Program-made: the position numbers and the translations under genes
Notes under the pieces: model-generated
What the model was told of the DNA's origin: nothing
The model's database searches: none
What the model saw: the letters and a program-made list of their open reading frames with translations, nothing else
NCBI GenBank assembly: GCA_905372445.1
Contig: CAJPPF010000060.1
Location: 1-11,834 of the forward strand
DNA from: an uncultured Prevotella sp.
Lineage (GTDB): Bacteria; Bacteroidota; Bacteroidia; Bacteroidales; Bacteroidaceae
DNA length: 11,834 nucleotides
Reading direction: 5' to 3'
In this document: positions 1-7,796 of the stretch, piece by piece
Layout: each line of letters begins with the position of its first letter
How positions within the stretch are numbered: the stretch's first letter is position 1

Positions 1-21
1 CAGAAGAAAAACCAGGAAAAG

Positions 22-53
22 ATTGAGATTTGACAAAAAAGAATGTAATTTTG
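22..53 (+). promoter_or_regulatory. Bacteroidota-type promoter for tamB
   Basis: TAATTTTG at 46-53 is an exact match to the Bacteroidota -7 element TAnnTTTG. ATTG at 22-25 lies exactly 20 nt upstream, where the -33 box (TTTG consensus) is expected. The predicted transcription start is near 60. The same box-to-box spacing occurs in front of the DUF5715 gene and phoH in this window, which raises confidence. The element lies upstream of the only stretch that is open in the tamB frame, so it fits a short leader of about 20 nt. Confidence 0.55.
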
Positions 54-78
54 TATCTAAATCAAATATTGGCATTAT

Positions 79-3000
79 CTGAAAAGAATAAGAAGAGGAA
101 TAAACGCACTAATTTGGACATTGGCTGGTTTATATTTAGTGCTTGTCGTACTGTTGAATATACCGGCAGTACAACATTATATTGGCTCACAGATTGCAGA
201 CGCGCTTTCAGACAAGCTCGGAACAAGAGTGTATGTTGGAAATGTAGATTTGGGAATGCTCAATCGTATTATCATTGATGACGTGCTCGTCAATGATTTA
301 TCGGATAAAGAAATGCTCCGTGCTCCTCGCATATCAGCAAAAGTAAAACTAAGAGACTTAGTAAAAGGAAAAATTACTATATCATCTGCACAGCTATTTG
401 GAGTGAAAGCGACCCTTTATAGAAAATCTGCACACGATGATTTGAATGTCCAATTCATCATTGATTCATTTGCATCAAAAGAGACAACTGAAAAAAACAC
501 ACTGAACCTCGAAATAAGTTCCCTCATTATTCGCAGAGGCGAGTTGTCATACAATCAACTCGACGATAAAAATATATACAATATATCAACTAACCACATT
601 AATCTTTCAAATATTAGTGCGCATGTTATTCTCAACAAGCTCACTAATGACTCTCTGGATATTAACATCAAAAGAATATCATTGAAAGACAAATCTGGCT
701 TTGAATTGAAGAGATTATCGGCGAAAGTCAATGCAGGTAGCCAGCAGGCAATTCTCCACGACCTTTCTATAGAACTTCCGAAAACAAAGATTAATATCCC
801 GGAAGTGACAGCATCTTACAAATATGAAAATAAGGAAGTAAAAGCAAACACTTTAAGCTATAAAGGTGAAATCAATAAATCGCACATAACACTTTGTGAT
901 TTAGGAGCTTTCAATTCCATATTGAAGAATTATACATCAACCATTACCTTATCAGCAAAGATTAAAGGCTACAACGAAAATATACATTTTGACAACCTTT
1001 TATTAAGTCAAGAAAATGATTTTGCACTGCAAGCCAATGGAGATATACTTGACTTTAAGACCGGCAAAGATTGGGATATTCAACTCAAACAGCTCAGGAC
1101 AAGCAGTGAGGGAATAATGAAAACCGCCACTATGCTGAATAAGGCTAACGCATTGCCGGAGTTTATAAACAGTATAGGGAAAATAGACCTTTCGGTAAAT
1201 GCCAACAAGCGAGGCAATAACACGACATTGTCAAGTAAGCTATCAACTTCATTAGGCGATATTAATGTAAATATAAAGAAAACAGGAGAGCATGTAAAAG
1301 CAGATATCACAGCAACCGACTTTAACATCGGTGAGCTTACTAATAATAACGCTTTCGGCACCTTCACAGGCAACCTTTTTGCCGAAGGAGTAATCAAAGG
1401 CAATGATATAATCAGTGCATCAGGCAATGTTGATGTTAAAAGCTTCACCTACAATAATCACACATTCAAAGATGCAAAGGCTATTGCCAGTTATATAAAG
1501 AATGGTAAGAGCCACGCAACAATCGACATCAATGACAATGCAGGAAATATAAACCTCATTGCAAACTACGACAGGTTAATAAAGTCGCATTCGATATCAA
1601 TTTCAGGACAGGTAGACAACCTCGCCCCTGCATCATTAGGACTTACTGACAAATGGGAAGGCAAAAGATTCTCTTTCGCTGTGAACGGAAATTTAACAGG
1701 CAAAGACCTTCCGTCTTCTAATGGAAATCTGCTAATCACAGACTTCTCTATTAGAGATGACGAAGGAAATTATAAGCTTAACGAAATAGAGATTCATAAA
1801 ACAGTAAAAGAAAAGACTCACCAGATAACATTCAAGAGTGATTTTGCTACACTCCGTGCAGAGGGAGAATTCAACTATGAGACTCTTGTAAACTCTGTTA
1901 CAAATGCCATTTACAACCGTCTGCATACACTGCCGGGACTTAAGAAAAGACCTGCGACAAACAACAATTTCAATATCTATGCCACTATAAATAATACAGA
2001 AGTAGCACAAAAGCTGTTTGACATCGACCTTCAAATACATGAACCTTTACATTTAATCGCAAACATTAACGACGCAGAGCATAAAATAGATATTAGACTT
2101 GACGCGTCACGCTTTGCTTATAATGGCAACAACTACAGAAACGGTCATCTGCTGCTATTGTGCCCAAACGATACCATGCAGGCTGTCATCAACGCCTCTC
2201 AAATCAGCGATAATGGTGATGCCACTTATACAATAAGGGCTAAGGCTGCCAATAACCAGTTAGATACGAAGTTCGTATTCCACACCGACAACAAACAGAT
2301 TATAAAGGGAGAGTTTAATGCCACAGCCAATTTCAGTACAAACGATAGTGATGAGCCACAGGCTGAAATTAACATATTACCTTCAGTGATATATGTAAAC
2401 GACACAATATGGAATATTGACCCTGCGAAGATAAAATATTATTCAAAGCATCTCGAGATAAATAAATTCTCCATACATCATGATGATCAGCATATTCTAA
2501 TCAACGGCAATGCTACAAAAGACATAAACGATGAGATCACTGTCGAATTGAAAGACGTCAATGTTAGCTATATTTTAGGTCTTGTCAATTTCCATTCTGT
2601 AGAATTTGCAGGCTATGCTACCGGCATTGCAAGGGGGCGTTCACTATTTGGAACACCTGAAGCAGATGCCAAAATCAAGGTAAAGAACTTTACCTTTGAG
2701 GGAGGACGACTTGGCACGCTTGACGTCAAGGCAGACTGGAATATTAACGATGGGGCTATAAATATTGACGGACTTGCACTTGACGAAGGCAAAAGAATCA
2801 CTGACATAAAAGGTTACGTTTCGCCTAAAAACAGTGACATCGACCTACATATCAAAGCGAAGAACACACGATTAGAGTTTCTCAACACCTTTTGCGACTC
2901 ATTCCTAAACGACATTGACGTCTATGGCACAGGTGAAGTAAATGTTGTCGGTCCACTCAAAGCCATCCAACTGATAGGCAAGGCTAAGGTCGAAGGCACC

Positions 3001-4461
3001 GCAGGCGTTACAAGTCTCAACACCTACTATACTCTTCGTGGCGACTCTGTATATCTTACTCCCGACGATATTGTCTTCAAGAATGATTCAATCTACGACC
3101 GTGACGGTCATTTGGGTATAGTCAATGGTCATCTACGCCACAAAAACCTTAGCAACTTCAGTTACGATTTCAACATTGACGCACAGAATCTTCTGGCTTA
3201 CGATACACATTCATTCGGCGAAGACACTTTCTATGGCACTGCCTATACCACAGGAACATGCAGTATAAAAGGTAAGAGTGGTGAAGTTGTAATCGATATT
3301 GATGCCACACCGAATGCAGGATCACAGATTGTATATAACGCCGCAAGTCCCGACGCGATATCTGACCGTAAGTTCATCACATGGAACGACCGTAATCAGC
3401 AGATGCTTACCGTTGAGGATGATGATTTTATAGAAGTGACAAAGGAGAAGGAGATGAACACAAATCTATATCTCAACTTCCTCATTCACTGTAATAATGA
3501 TGCTACGTTAAAACTACTGATGGATCAGACAAGCGGTGATTATATTTCACTTAACGGCAATGGTGTTATCAGAGCATCATATTATAACAAAGGTAGTTTC
3601 GACATGTTTGGAAATTATAATGTCGATTATGGCATCTACAAACTGACAATACAGAATGTTATAAAGCGCGATTTTGAGTTCCTGCCTGGCGGTACTATCG
3701 CTTTCGGTGGCGATGCTTATAATGCTGCACTCAATCTGCAGGCACAATACACCGTCAACGGAGTATCGCTTTCCGATATAAATATTGGAAAATCGTTTTC
3801 AAACAACAATATCCGCGTCAACTGCCTTATGAATATCAGTGGCACTCCTTACCAGCCACGTGTTGACTTCTCACTTGACATGCCAACTGTCAGCTCTGAT
3901 GCAAAGCAGATGATAATGAGCCTGATGAACAGCGAGCAGGAAATGAAACAACAAGTGGTTTATCTGCTTGCCGTAGGCCGTTTCCTCAACCAAGGAAAAA
4001 ACAATGCCTACACTGATGACGCAGTTCGACAAAGTCAGACTTCACTTGCCATGCAAAGCATACTTAGCGGAACTCTTTCACAACAGTTGAGTAGTGTTCT
4101 TGAGAATGTCGTCAACAGCAACAACTGGAACTTCGGTGCAAATATCTCTACGGGCGATGAAGGACTTTACAATGCCGAATACGAGGGACTGGTATCTGGA
4201 AGACTACTGAATAACCGCTTGTTGGTGAATGGTCAGTTTGGATATCGTGACAACCCAAACGCAACATCGTCATTTATCGGCGACTTCGACATTCGCTACC
4301 TGCTTGTTCCGAGTGGCAATATGGCTGTAAAAATCTACAACCAGACAAACGACAAGTATTTCACCAAGAATTCACTTAACACTCAAGGCGTAGGTCTTAT
4401 ATTAAAAAAAGACTTCAGCGGATGGAGAGATTTCTTCCGCTTCAAGAAGTACAAGCGATAA
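79..4461 (+). CDS. tamB: TamB-like translocation/assembly module protein (DUF490 C-terminus)
   Basis: This is a giant envelope protein of about 1450-1460 residues, in the AsmA/TamB superfamily. Family members are anchored in the inner membrane by one N-terminal helix, cross the periplasm as a long beta-rich groove, and work with a BamA-like outer-membrane partner in outer-membrane protein assembly or phospholipid transport. Visible here: a basic stretch (KRIRRG) followed by one hydrophobic helix (about nt 106-165), then over 1000 residues of repetitive beta-strand-like sequence rich in Asn, Asp, Lys and Ile, with no second membrane segment. The C-terminal DUF490-type domain spans roughly nt 3100-4461; recognisable parts are the DYGIYKLTIQN segment (about 3625-3657) and the YLLAVGRF segment (about 3961-3984). 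The start is uncertain. The frame opens at 61, and the first ATG/GTG/TTG is TTG at 121, which falls inside the membrane helix. CTG at 79 keeps the basic flank and lies 25 nt after the -7 element. No outer-membrane partner gene is present in the window. Confidence 0.9.
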   Translation: MKRIRRGINALIWTLAGLYLVLVVLLNIPAVQHYIGSQIADALSDKLGTRVYVGNVDLGMLNRIIIDDVLVNDLSDKEMLRAPRISAKVKLRDLVKGKITISSAQLFGVKATLYRKSAHDDLNVQFIIDSFASKETTEKNTLNLEISSLIIRRGELSYNQLDDKNIYNISTNHINLSNISAHVILNKLTNDSLDINIKRISLKDKSGFELKRLSAKVNAGSQQAILHDLSIELPKTKINIPEVTASYKYENKEVKANTLSYKGEINKSHITLCDLGAFNSILKNYTSTITLSAKIKGYNENIHFDNLLLSQENDFALQANGDILDFKTGKDWDIQLKQLRTSSEGIMKTATMLNKANALPEFINSIGKIDLSVNANKRGNNTTLSSKLSTSLGDINVNIKKTGEHVKADITATDFNIGELTNNNAFGTFTGNLFAEGVIKGNDIISASGNVDVKSFTYNNHTFKDAKAIASYIKNGKSHATIDINDNAGNINLIANYDRLIKSHSISISGQVDNLAPASLGLTDKWEGKRFSFAVNGNLTGKDLPSSNGNLLITDFSIRDDEGNYKLNEIEIHKTVKEKTHQITFKSDFATLRAEGEFNYETLVNSVTNAIYNRLHTLPGLKKRPATNNNFNIYATINNTEVAQKLFDIDLQIHEPLHLIANINDAEHKIDIRLDASRFAYNGNNYRNGHLLLLCPNDTMQAVINASQISDNGDATYTIRAKAANNQLDTKFVFHTDNKQIIKGEFNATANFSTNDSDEPQAEINILPSVIYVNDTIWNIDPAKIKYYSKHLEINKFSIHHDDQHILINGNATKDINDEITVELKDVNVSYILGLVNFHSVEFAGYATGIARGRSLFGTPEADAKIKVKNFTFEGGRLGTLDVKADWNINDGAINIDGLALDEGKRITDIKGYVSPKNSDIDLHIKAKNTRLEFLNTFCDSFLNDIDVYGTGEVNVVGPLKAIQLIGKAKVEGTAGVTSLNTYYTLRGDSVYLTPDDIVFKNDSIYDRDGHLGIVNGHLRHKNLSNFSYDFNIDAQNLLAYDTHSFGEDTFYGTAYTTGTCSIKGKSGEVVIDIDATPNAGSQIVYNAASPDAISDRKFITWNDRNQQMLTVEDDDFIEVTKEKEMNTNLYLNFLIHCNNDATLKLLMDQTSGDYISLNGNGVIRASYYNKGSFDMFGNYNVDYGIYKLTIQNVIKRDFEFLPGGTIAFGGDAYNAALNLQAQYTVNGVSLSDINIGKSFSNNNIRVNCLMNISGTPYQPRVDFSLDMPTVSSDAKQMIMSLMNSEQEMKQQVVYLLAVGRFLNQGKNNAYTDDAVRQSQTSLAMQSILSGTLSQQLSSVLENVVNSNNWNFGANISTGDEGLYNAEYEGLVSGRLLNNRLLVNGQFGYRDNPNATSSFIGDFDIRYLLVPSGNMAVKIYNQTNDKYFTKNSLNTQGVGLILKKDFSGWRDFFRFKKYKR

Positions 4462-4470
4462 CATTATAGG

Positions 4471-4488
4471 GAAAGTCCTCTTTCTTTT
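4471..4488 (+). terminator. weak terminator-like hairpin after tamB
   Basis: GAAAG (4471-4475) and CTTTC (4480-4484) pair around a TCCT loop, extendable by two G-U pairs, and TTTT follows at 4485-4488. It lies in the 33-nt gap between the convergent tamB and menA ends and is oriented to stop tamB transcription. The stem is short and AT-rich, so this is a weak call. Confidence 0.3.
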
Positions 4489-4494
4489 CAGGCA

Positions 4495-5379
4495 TCAGCT
4501 TAACAGTAGAACTACCGAAGCCAGCATCCCGAAAACAAAGATATTGCGTGCCGTATCGCCAAGAACAATATTCAGTTCCTTGCCTTTAAGCTTGCGCATC
4601 CTCATGAATGTCAGGCAATGAAGGGCAACATACGCAATCATCACGAGATTTAATGCCGTACCATTACTGATAAAAAAAACACCTACCGCAGCAATTAAAC
4701 CAAAGCAAAGGTAAAGAGCAAGCCCTGTTTTCTTTCCCAGAAGCACAATCAGTGTCTTTTTCCCGTCTCTGCGATCATTGTCTATATCACGGTAATTATT
4801 TACTATCAACAGATTGTCAATGACTATACCACAAAGTAACGACATCAGGAAAACACGCATCGTTATCTCATGTGTCTGAATATAATAAGAAAAGCAAACG
4901 GGGACGATTCCAAAGAAAAGCAACACGAGAACGTCACCAAGTGCCAGATACGAAAGAGTTGTAGTATATAGTACACTGCAAACTACGCAAGCAACACCGA
5001 CAAGAATCATCTCCCAACCGCCATAGAAAACCAACGGCAATCCCACAATACTGGCAAGAACAGTCGTTATTGCCAGTGCTTTTACCATTGCCTTAGGCGT
5101 CACCCAGCCTTGAGAGCAGGCGCGCAATGGACCAAGACGTGTAGCTTCGTCGTCATTGCCCCTACGCCAATCAAAAAAATCATTTACGAAATTGGCATCA
5201 ATCTGCATTATGAAAGCAAACAGCAAACAAAGCAATGCCGGCAACCATGTTACATGATATTCCGAATCATGAGCTGCCATTGCAAGAGCTATCATCACAG
5301 GGACAGCAGCTCCGGTAAGAGTCTTTGGACGAGCAGCAAGAAACCACGCCTTTGCAGAATTCTGTTTTACCTCATTCAT
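4495..5379 (-). CDS. menA: 1,4-dihydroxy-2-naphthoate polyprenyltransferase (MenA)
   Basis: This is a UbiA-superfamily integral membrane prenyltransferase of 294 residues, the usual MenA length. It attaches a polyprenyl chain from polyprenyl diphosphate to 1,4-dihydroxy-2-naphthoate, giving demethylmenaquinone, in the inner membrane. The N-terminal AARPKTL segment (residues 15-21) is typical of MenA. The first Asp-rich motif is NDFFDWRRGND (66-76), with D67 and D70. The second is NNYRDIDNDRRDGKKT (194-209). Both belong to the Mg-diphosphate site. Between and after them are several long hydrophobic helices. The ATG start is 8 bp after the stop of the HD-domain gene, so the two are very probably co-transcribed. 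The next enzyme, MenG, is encoded at 10063-10824 on the other strand. Confidence 0.95.
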   Translation of the reverse strand: MNEVKQNSAKAWFLAARPKTLTGAAVPVMIALAMAAHDSEYHVTWLPALLCLLFAFIMQIDANFVNDFFDWRRGNDDEATRLGPLRACSQGWVTPKAMVKALAITTVLASIVGLPLVFYGGWEMILVGVACVVCSVLYTTTLSYLALGDVLVLLFFGIVPVCFSYYIQTHEITMRVFLMSLLCGIVIDNLLIVNNYRDIDNDRRDGKKTLIVLLGKKTGLALYLCFGLIAAVGVFFISNGTALNLVMIAYVALHCLTFMRMRKLKGKELNIVLGDTARNIFVFGMLASVVLLLS

Positions 5380-5387
5380 CTTTCAGT

Positions 5388-6008
5388 CTACTTCAATGCC
5401 GAATACAATCTGTCAAATACCTCACGAAGTTTTTCCTTATCACGAATAATGCTTCTCAATTCATTTAGCCGCTGATGATTTGGGGAATTTGGTATCCAAA
5501 GGTGGATATAACCCGTCTCGGAGTATTTCTCTTCAAGGTGCTGTGAGAAACGCTCCCAATGCTGCTCACGGTTCATTTCCGGATAATGCTCAAATGAAAA
5601 CTGCATAGTACGCGTAAATACAGTTTCCGGATTGAGTTCACGATCGGCCTCTGCAACAATCTTGCCATAGATATTTCGTGGCTGATGCGACGAAGAAGCA
5701 CGATGGTCCTCTACAGCCTCTTTCATTATCTTTATCTGGTCAGCAGAGAACCAGCGCCTGAGTCGGGCATCTGACTGAAGTATCTTGCCACTTGTAACAT
5801 GATGAATAGCACGCGGACCCTCCAGACCAAGATCATGGTAAGATGCCACGATGTAGCTCATATCTTCGTCAGCACCGAGTTTTCTTGCAAGGACAAGGCT
5901 CTCTGCTATGACATTCTGTACATGACGGATGCCATGCGAAGAATCAAATTCATTATATCGAGGGAGAATGTTCTTCTCAACAAACTCCATTATTTCAAGT
6001 GTTACCAT
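5388..6008 (-). CDS. HD-domain metal-dependent phosphohydrolase
   Basis: This is a cytoplasmic protein of 206 residues with the HD-superfamily pattern. H25 and H29 sit in the SSHGIRHV segment, the HD doublet is H58-D59 in ASYHDLG, and further conserved residues are H102 (EDHRASSSH) and D122 (AEADRE). This order resembles YedJ/YpgQ-like hydrolases, which act on nucleotides or other phosphate substrates. The substrate here cannot be read from sequence. The second half (about 125-206) is charged and predicted helical, including a W/H-rich segment (HWERFSQHLEEKY). There is no signal peptide or membrane segment. The start is ATG at 6008; M7 is a possible alternative. The gene lies immediately upstream of menA with an 8-bp gap. 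The link to menaquinone synthesis rests only on this adjacency. Confidence 0.85.
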   Translation of the reverse strand: MVTLEIMEFVEKNILPRYNEFDSSHGIRHVQNVIAESLVLARKLGADEDMSYIVASYHDLGLEGPRAIHHVTSGKILQSDARLRRWFSADQIKIMKEAVEDHRASSSHQPRNIYGKIVAEADRELNPETVFTRTMQFSFEHYPEMNREQHWERFSQHLEEKYSETGYIHLWIPNSPNHQRLNELRSIIRDKEKLREVFDRLYSALK

Positions 6009-6254
6009 AGGAAATATAATATATGTTCTTTGCCTGTTCTGGTTTTATAAATTAACGTTCCGTGCATTATACTATAAAAAGTGTGTCTGATTACTGCCTC
6101 TTTATGTTTCAATGTTATTTTATTGAAAACTTCTTCCACTCAAAATAACCAAAGCGATACTACTCTATTATCTTGCTAAAATACTCGCTTAAAACAAAAA
6201 AACTATTCAGAAGAATTTATATTACAGAATCGTACTGATACTTCTATAATTTAA
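6009..6254. other. 246-bp AT-rich intergenic region upstream of the HD-menA pair
   Basis: It must contain the promoter for the HD-menA pair unless they are read through from the DUF5715 gene. No TAnnTTTG element with an nTTG box 20 nt upstream was found on the minus strand. The nearest sites are one-mismatch elements at 6141-6148 (TTATTTTG) and 6150-6157 (TCGCTTTG), neither with a fitting -33 box. A possible terminator for the DUF5715 gene lies at 6196-6216. No small gene is supported. Confidence 0.6.
6196..6216 (-). terminator. weak terminator-like structure after the DUF5715 gene
   Basis: Read on the minus strand, ATTC-TTCT-GAAT forms a 4-bp stem with a 4-nt loop (6205-6216), followed after AG by a run of seven T (A-run 6196-6202 on the plus strand). 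The T run is good but the stem is short, so termination is only a possibility. It lies about 40 nt past the stop codon at 6255. Confidence 0.25.
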
Positions 6255-7115
6255 TTATCTAACAGTCAGATGAAAACATCCTTGCTTTACCTCATATTTA
6301 ATAAAGCACCGGTTTTGCTTGCGCATATCATTCAGAACCTCGCTTAGCACCCATTTTAGAGTATCGTTTGTCACCGCACGCCGCGAGGGACCATCAGGCG
6401 CCTCCACTGTTTTATATCGGTTGTAGCATATATCAACAGTGGTACCATACTGATGACAGCTCTGTGTTGTAGCATTAAGATTTCGTTTTTGCAACTTTAT
6501 GACATCATCACGGCTTCTCAATGCACTTGTTACAATTATTTTATGCAAAGGGATTCCCTTTATCTGCAAAGAATCGTAGAATGCTCTTCCAATATCTTGT
6601 AAAAGCACAGATGCCGAAGGGACAAGATAAGGAATGCTACTTCTCAGTTTATCAACAAAGAAATAATGATTTGAACCTATATATACAAGCTCATTCTTCC
6701 TCCTTTCCGCATCGGTACGATTTGCCACTGGCTTGACACCATTCTTCCGGGCAGCAACAAGCTGAACATCGTTTTGATCAGGAAATGAGTTTTTAAAACT
6801 GCTGACACTATAAATCCTATGAGGTTTAAAGTCAACCTCCTCTGCATCAGTTTTTTGAGATTTATTACTAAAGTTCTTATTTAGGTTCTGTTTCGTGTTA
6901 TTATTATGCTTCTCTTCAACTACAGTTTTGTCTTCTGTTACATGTTTTTTATTCTCAACAACTATGTTCAACGAATCGGTCACAAGAGAAGTTGAGTCTG
7001 TCACCACCTGTTCAAAAGAACACTGATTCAGCGAAGGGAAAAACTCACGTGCCCAGCCGAGAGCAACAACAACAATACAAAATCCTTGAATATATCGTTT
7101 TGGGGAAATCTTCAT
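6255..7115 (-). CDS. DUF5715 family protein, membrane-anchored, M15-peptidase-like
   Basis: The protein has 286 residues. A short basic N-terminus (K3, K6, R7) precedes a hydrophobic segment (about 11-21) that looks like a signal anchor or uncleaved signal peptide, so the rest should be periplasmic. Residues 35-95 are a low-complexity linker rich in Thr, Asn, Lys and Glu. The conserved domain (about 135-286) carries TSALRSRDDV (196-205), SCHQYGTTVDI (219-229) and a C-terminal CFHLTVR (280-286). SxHxxGxxxD followed by a late His resembles the zinc site of M15 (VanY-like) D,D-peptidases, with H221, D228 and H282 as candidate ligands, which suggests a role in peptidoglycan handling. The catalytic Glu usually three residues before the last His is Gly (G279) here; E275 is the nearest acid. 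Hydrolase activity is therefore uncertain. The gene has its own promoter just upstream (7138-7169). I recognise DUF5715 from the motif block; no experimental function is known to me. Confidence 0.82.
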   Translation of the reverse strand: MKISPKRYIQGFCIVVVALGWAREFFPSLNQCSFEQVVTDSTSLVTDSLNIVVENKKHVTEDKTVVEEKHNNNTKQNLNKNFSNKSQKTDAEEVDFKPHRIYSVSSFKNSFPDQNDVQLVAARKNGVKPVANRTDAERRKNELVYIGSNHYFFVDKLRSSIPYLVPSASVLLQDIGRAFYDSLQIKGIPLHKIIVTSALRSRDDVIKLQKRNLNATTQSCHQYGTTVDICYNRYKTVEAPDGPSRRAVTNDTLKWVLSEVLNDMRKQNRCFIKYEVKQGCFHLTVR

Positions 7116-7137
7116 AGCCTTTTTATCTATTCATCTG

Positions 7138-7169
7138 CAAAGATAGTGCAAATCAAAGAAAATACCAAG
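7138..7169 (-). promoter_or_regulatory. Bacteroidota-type promoter for the DUF5715 gene
   Basis: On the minus strand TATCTTTG (7145 down to 7138) matches TAnnTTTG exactly. CTTG (7169 down to 7166) stands 20 nt upstream as the -33 box. The predicted start of transcription is near 7132, and the ATG at 7115 follows 22 nt after the element. Spacing and leader length match those of phoH. Confidence 0.65.
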
Positions 7170-7470
7170 AAAAACTATGATTTTTATGAGTTACCAAGAA
7201 CAGACCTATATGAGAACTATCGCTCAACGATAAACACAAATCTATCAATATACCACAGTGACTTTTTATTGCCTCCAAAGTAGCATATTTGCAGGGGTGT
7301 CTTTGCGTTGCCAACATCTCTCCGTTGTTGTTCTGTCGTCTTTCCGTGAGTTCACGAATACTACGAATAAAATTAACAAAAAGCATGTTCTGACTGCAAA
7401 TACAGTCGATATTTGCCGACACGTTGCCCTTAAGTCACGAAAAACGCTGATTTTTGTCATTATATGAAAG

Positions 7471-7487
7471 ACGCTGATAATCAGCGT
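7471..7487. repeat. 17-nt palindrome, possible hairpin or binding site
   Basis: ACGCTGATAATCAGCGT is perfectly symmetric: 8-nt arms around a single A, or as RNA a 7-bp stem with a TAA loop. A half-site copy, AACGCTGAT, lies 28 nt upstream at about 7443-7451, so the right arm could pair with either. A six-T run at 7495-7500 follows after 7 nt, which is loose for an intrinsic terminator. No plus-strand gene upstream would need one. It may be a terminator of an unannotated RNA or a dimeric protein site. Confidence 0.5.
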
Positions 7488-7536
7488 GATGTGCTTTTTT
7501 GATTCCAATAAAAACGCGAAACAGTTTCAAGAAGCG

Positions 7537-7602
7537 TCGTTTCTTGACGCTAAAACCGGCGCTTCTTGCCGATAAAACCGTCGCTTTTTGCATACATAAC
7601 CA
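7537..7602. repeat. tandem array of three degenerate 22-bp units
   Basis: Units occupy 7537-7558, 7559-7580 and 7581-7602, each exactly 22 bp. The core is nCGyTTCTTG followed by a variable stretch, then TAAAACCG. Units 1 and 2 agree at 18 of 22 positions, units 2 and 3 at 15 of 22. 7603-7624 may be a weaker fourth unit. Two hairpins share a 7-nt loop of type GyTTCTT: AGCGTC/GACGCT (7533-7551) and CGGC/GCCG (7557-7571). The stems differ in sequence but both pair. Confidence 0.65.
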
Positions 7603-7628
7603 CCGTTTTTAAAGATGAAAAGCAAGGA

Positions 7629-7796
7629 ATGAAGTTTGTTTCTCCTTTTACCGGTTCTCACAGATGCGTCGTTATGCTATGCATACTTGGCAATTCAGCA
7701 CTTTTAGTTTTCTGTTTCGCGAAAAACCGTAAAGATGATTTTTATTTACAATATACAAGGCTCATTTCGTCAGTTCTGAATAAGAAAGGGGCGTGA
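7629..7796 (+). CDS. doubtful 55-residue single-helix membrane ORF
   Basis: The ORF starts at an ATG preceded by AAGGA and would encode a small protein with a hydrophobic, Cys-containing segment at about residues 14-31 (CVVMLCILGNSALLVFCF) followed by a basic-acidic stretch (KNRKDDFYLQYTRL). An in-frame extension begins at 7566 inside the repeat array. I recognise no family. No promoter element lies at the right distance upstream, and an ORF of this length can arise by chance here, so it may not be a gene. Confidence 0.18.
   Translation: MKFVSPFTGSHRCVVMLCILGNSALLVFCFAKNRKDDFYLQYTRLISSVLNKKGA

Noticed and set aside
30..278. 82-codon ORF overlapping the tamB start in another frame
   Set aside because: It ends inside tamB and has no family resemblance; its only interest is that a one-base indel near 80-100 could supply an alternative tamB N-terminus.
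7392..7407. GACTG/CAGTC hairpin, possible operator
   Set aside because: Only 5 bp and not placed next to a promoter.
7153..7508. Overlapping ORFs of 65-89 codons on both strands
   Set aside because: They overlap each other and the DUF5715 promoter, and their translations look random.
7515..7721. 10-bp inverted repeat CGCGAAACAG (7515-7524) / CTGTTTCGCG (7712-7721), possible element ends
   Set aside because: A match of this length is expected about once by chance in the interval, does not extend, and encloses no transposase or target duplication.
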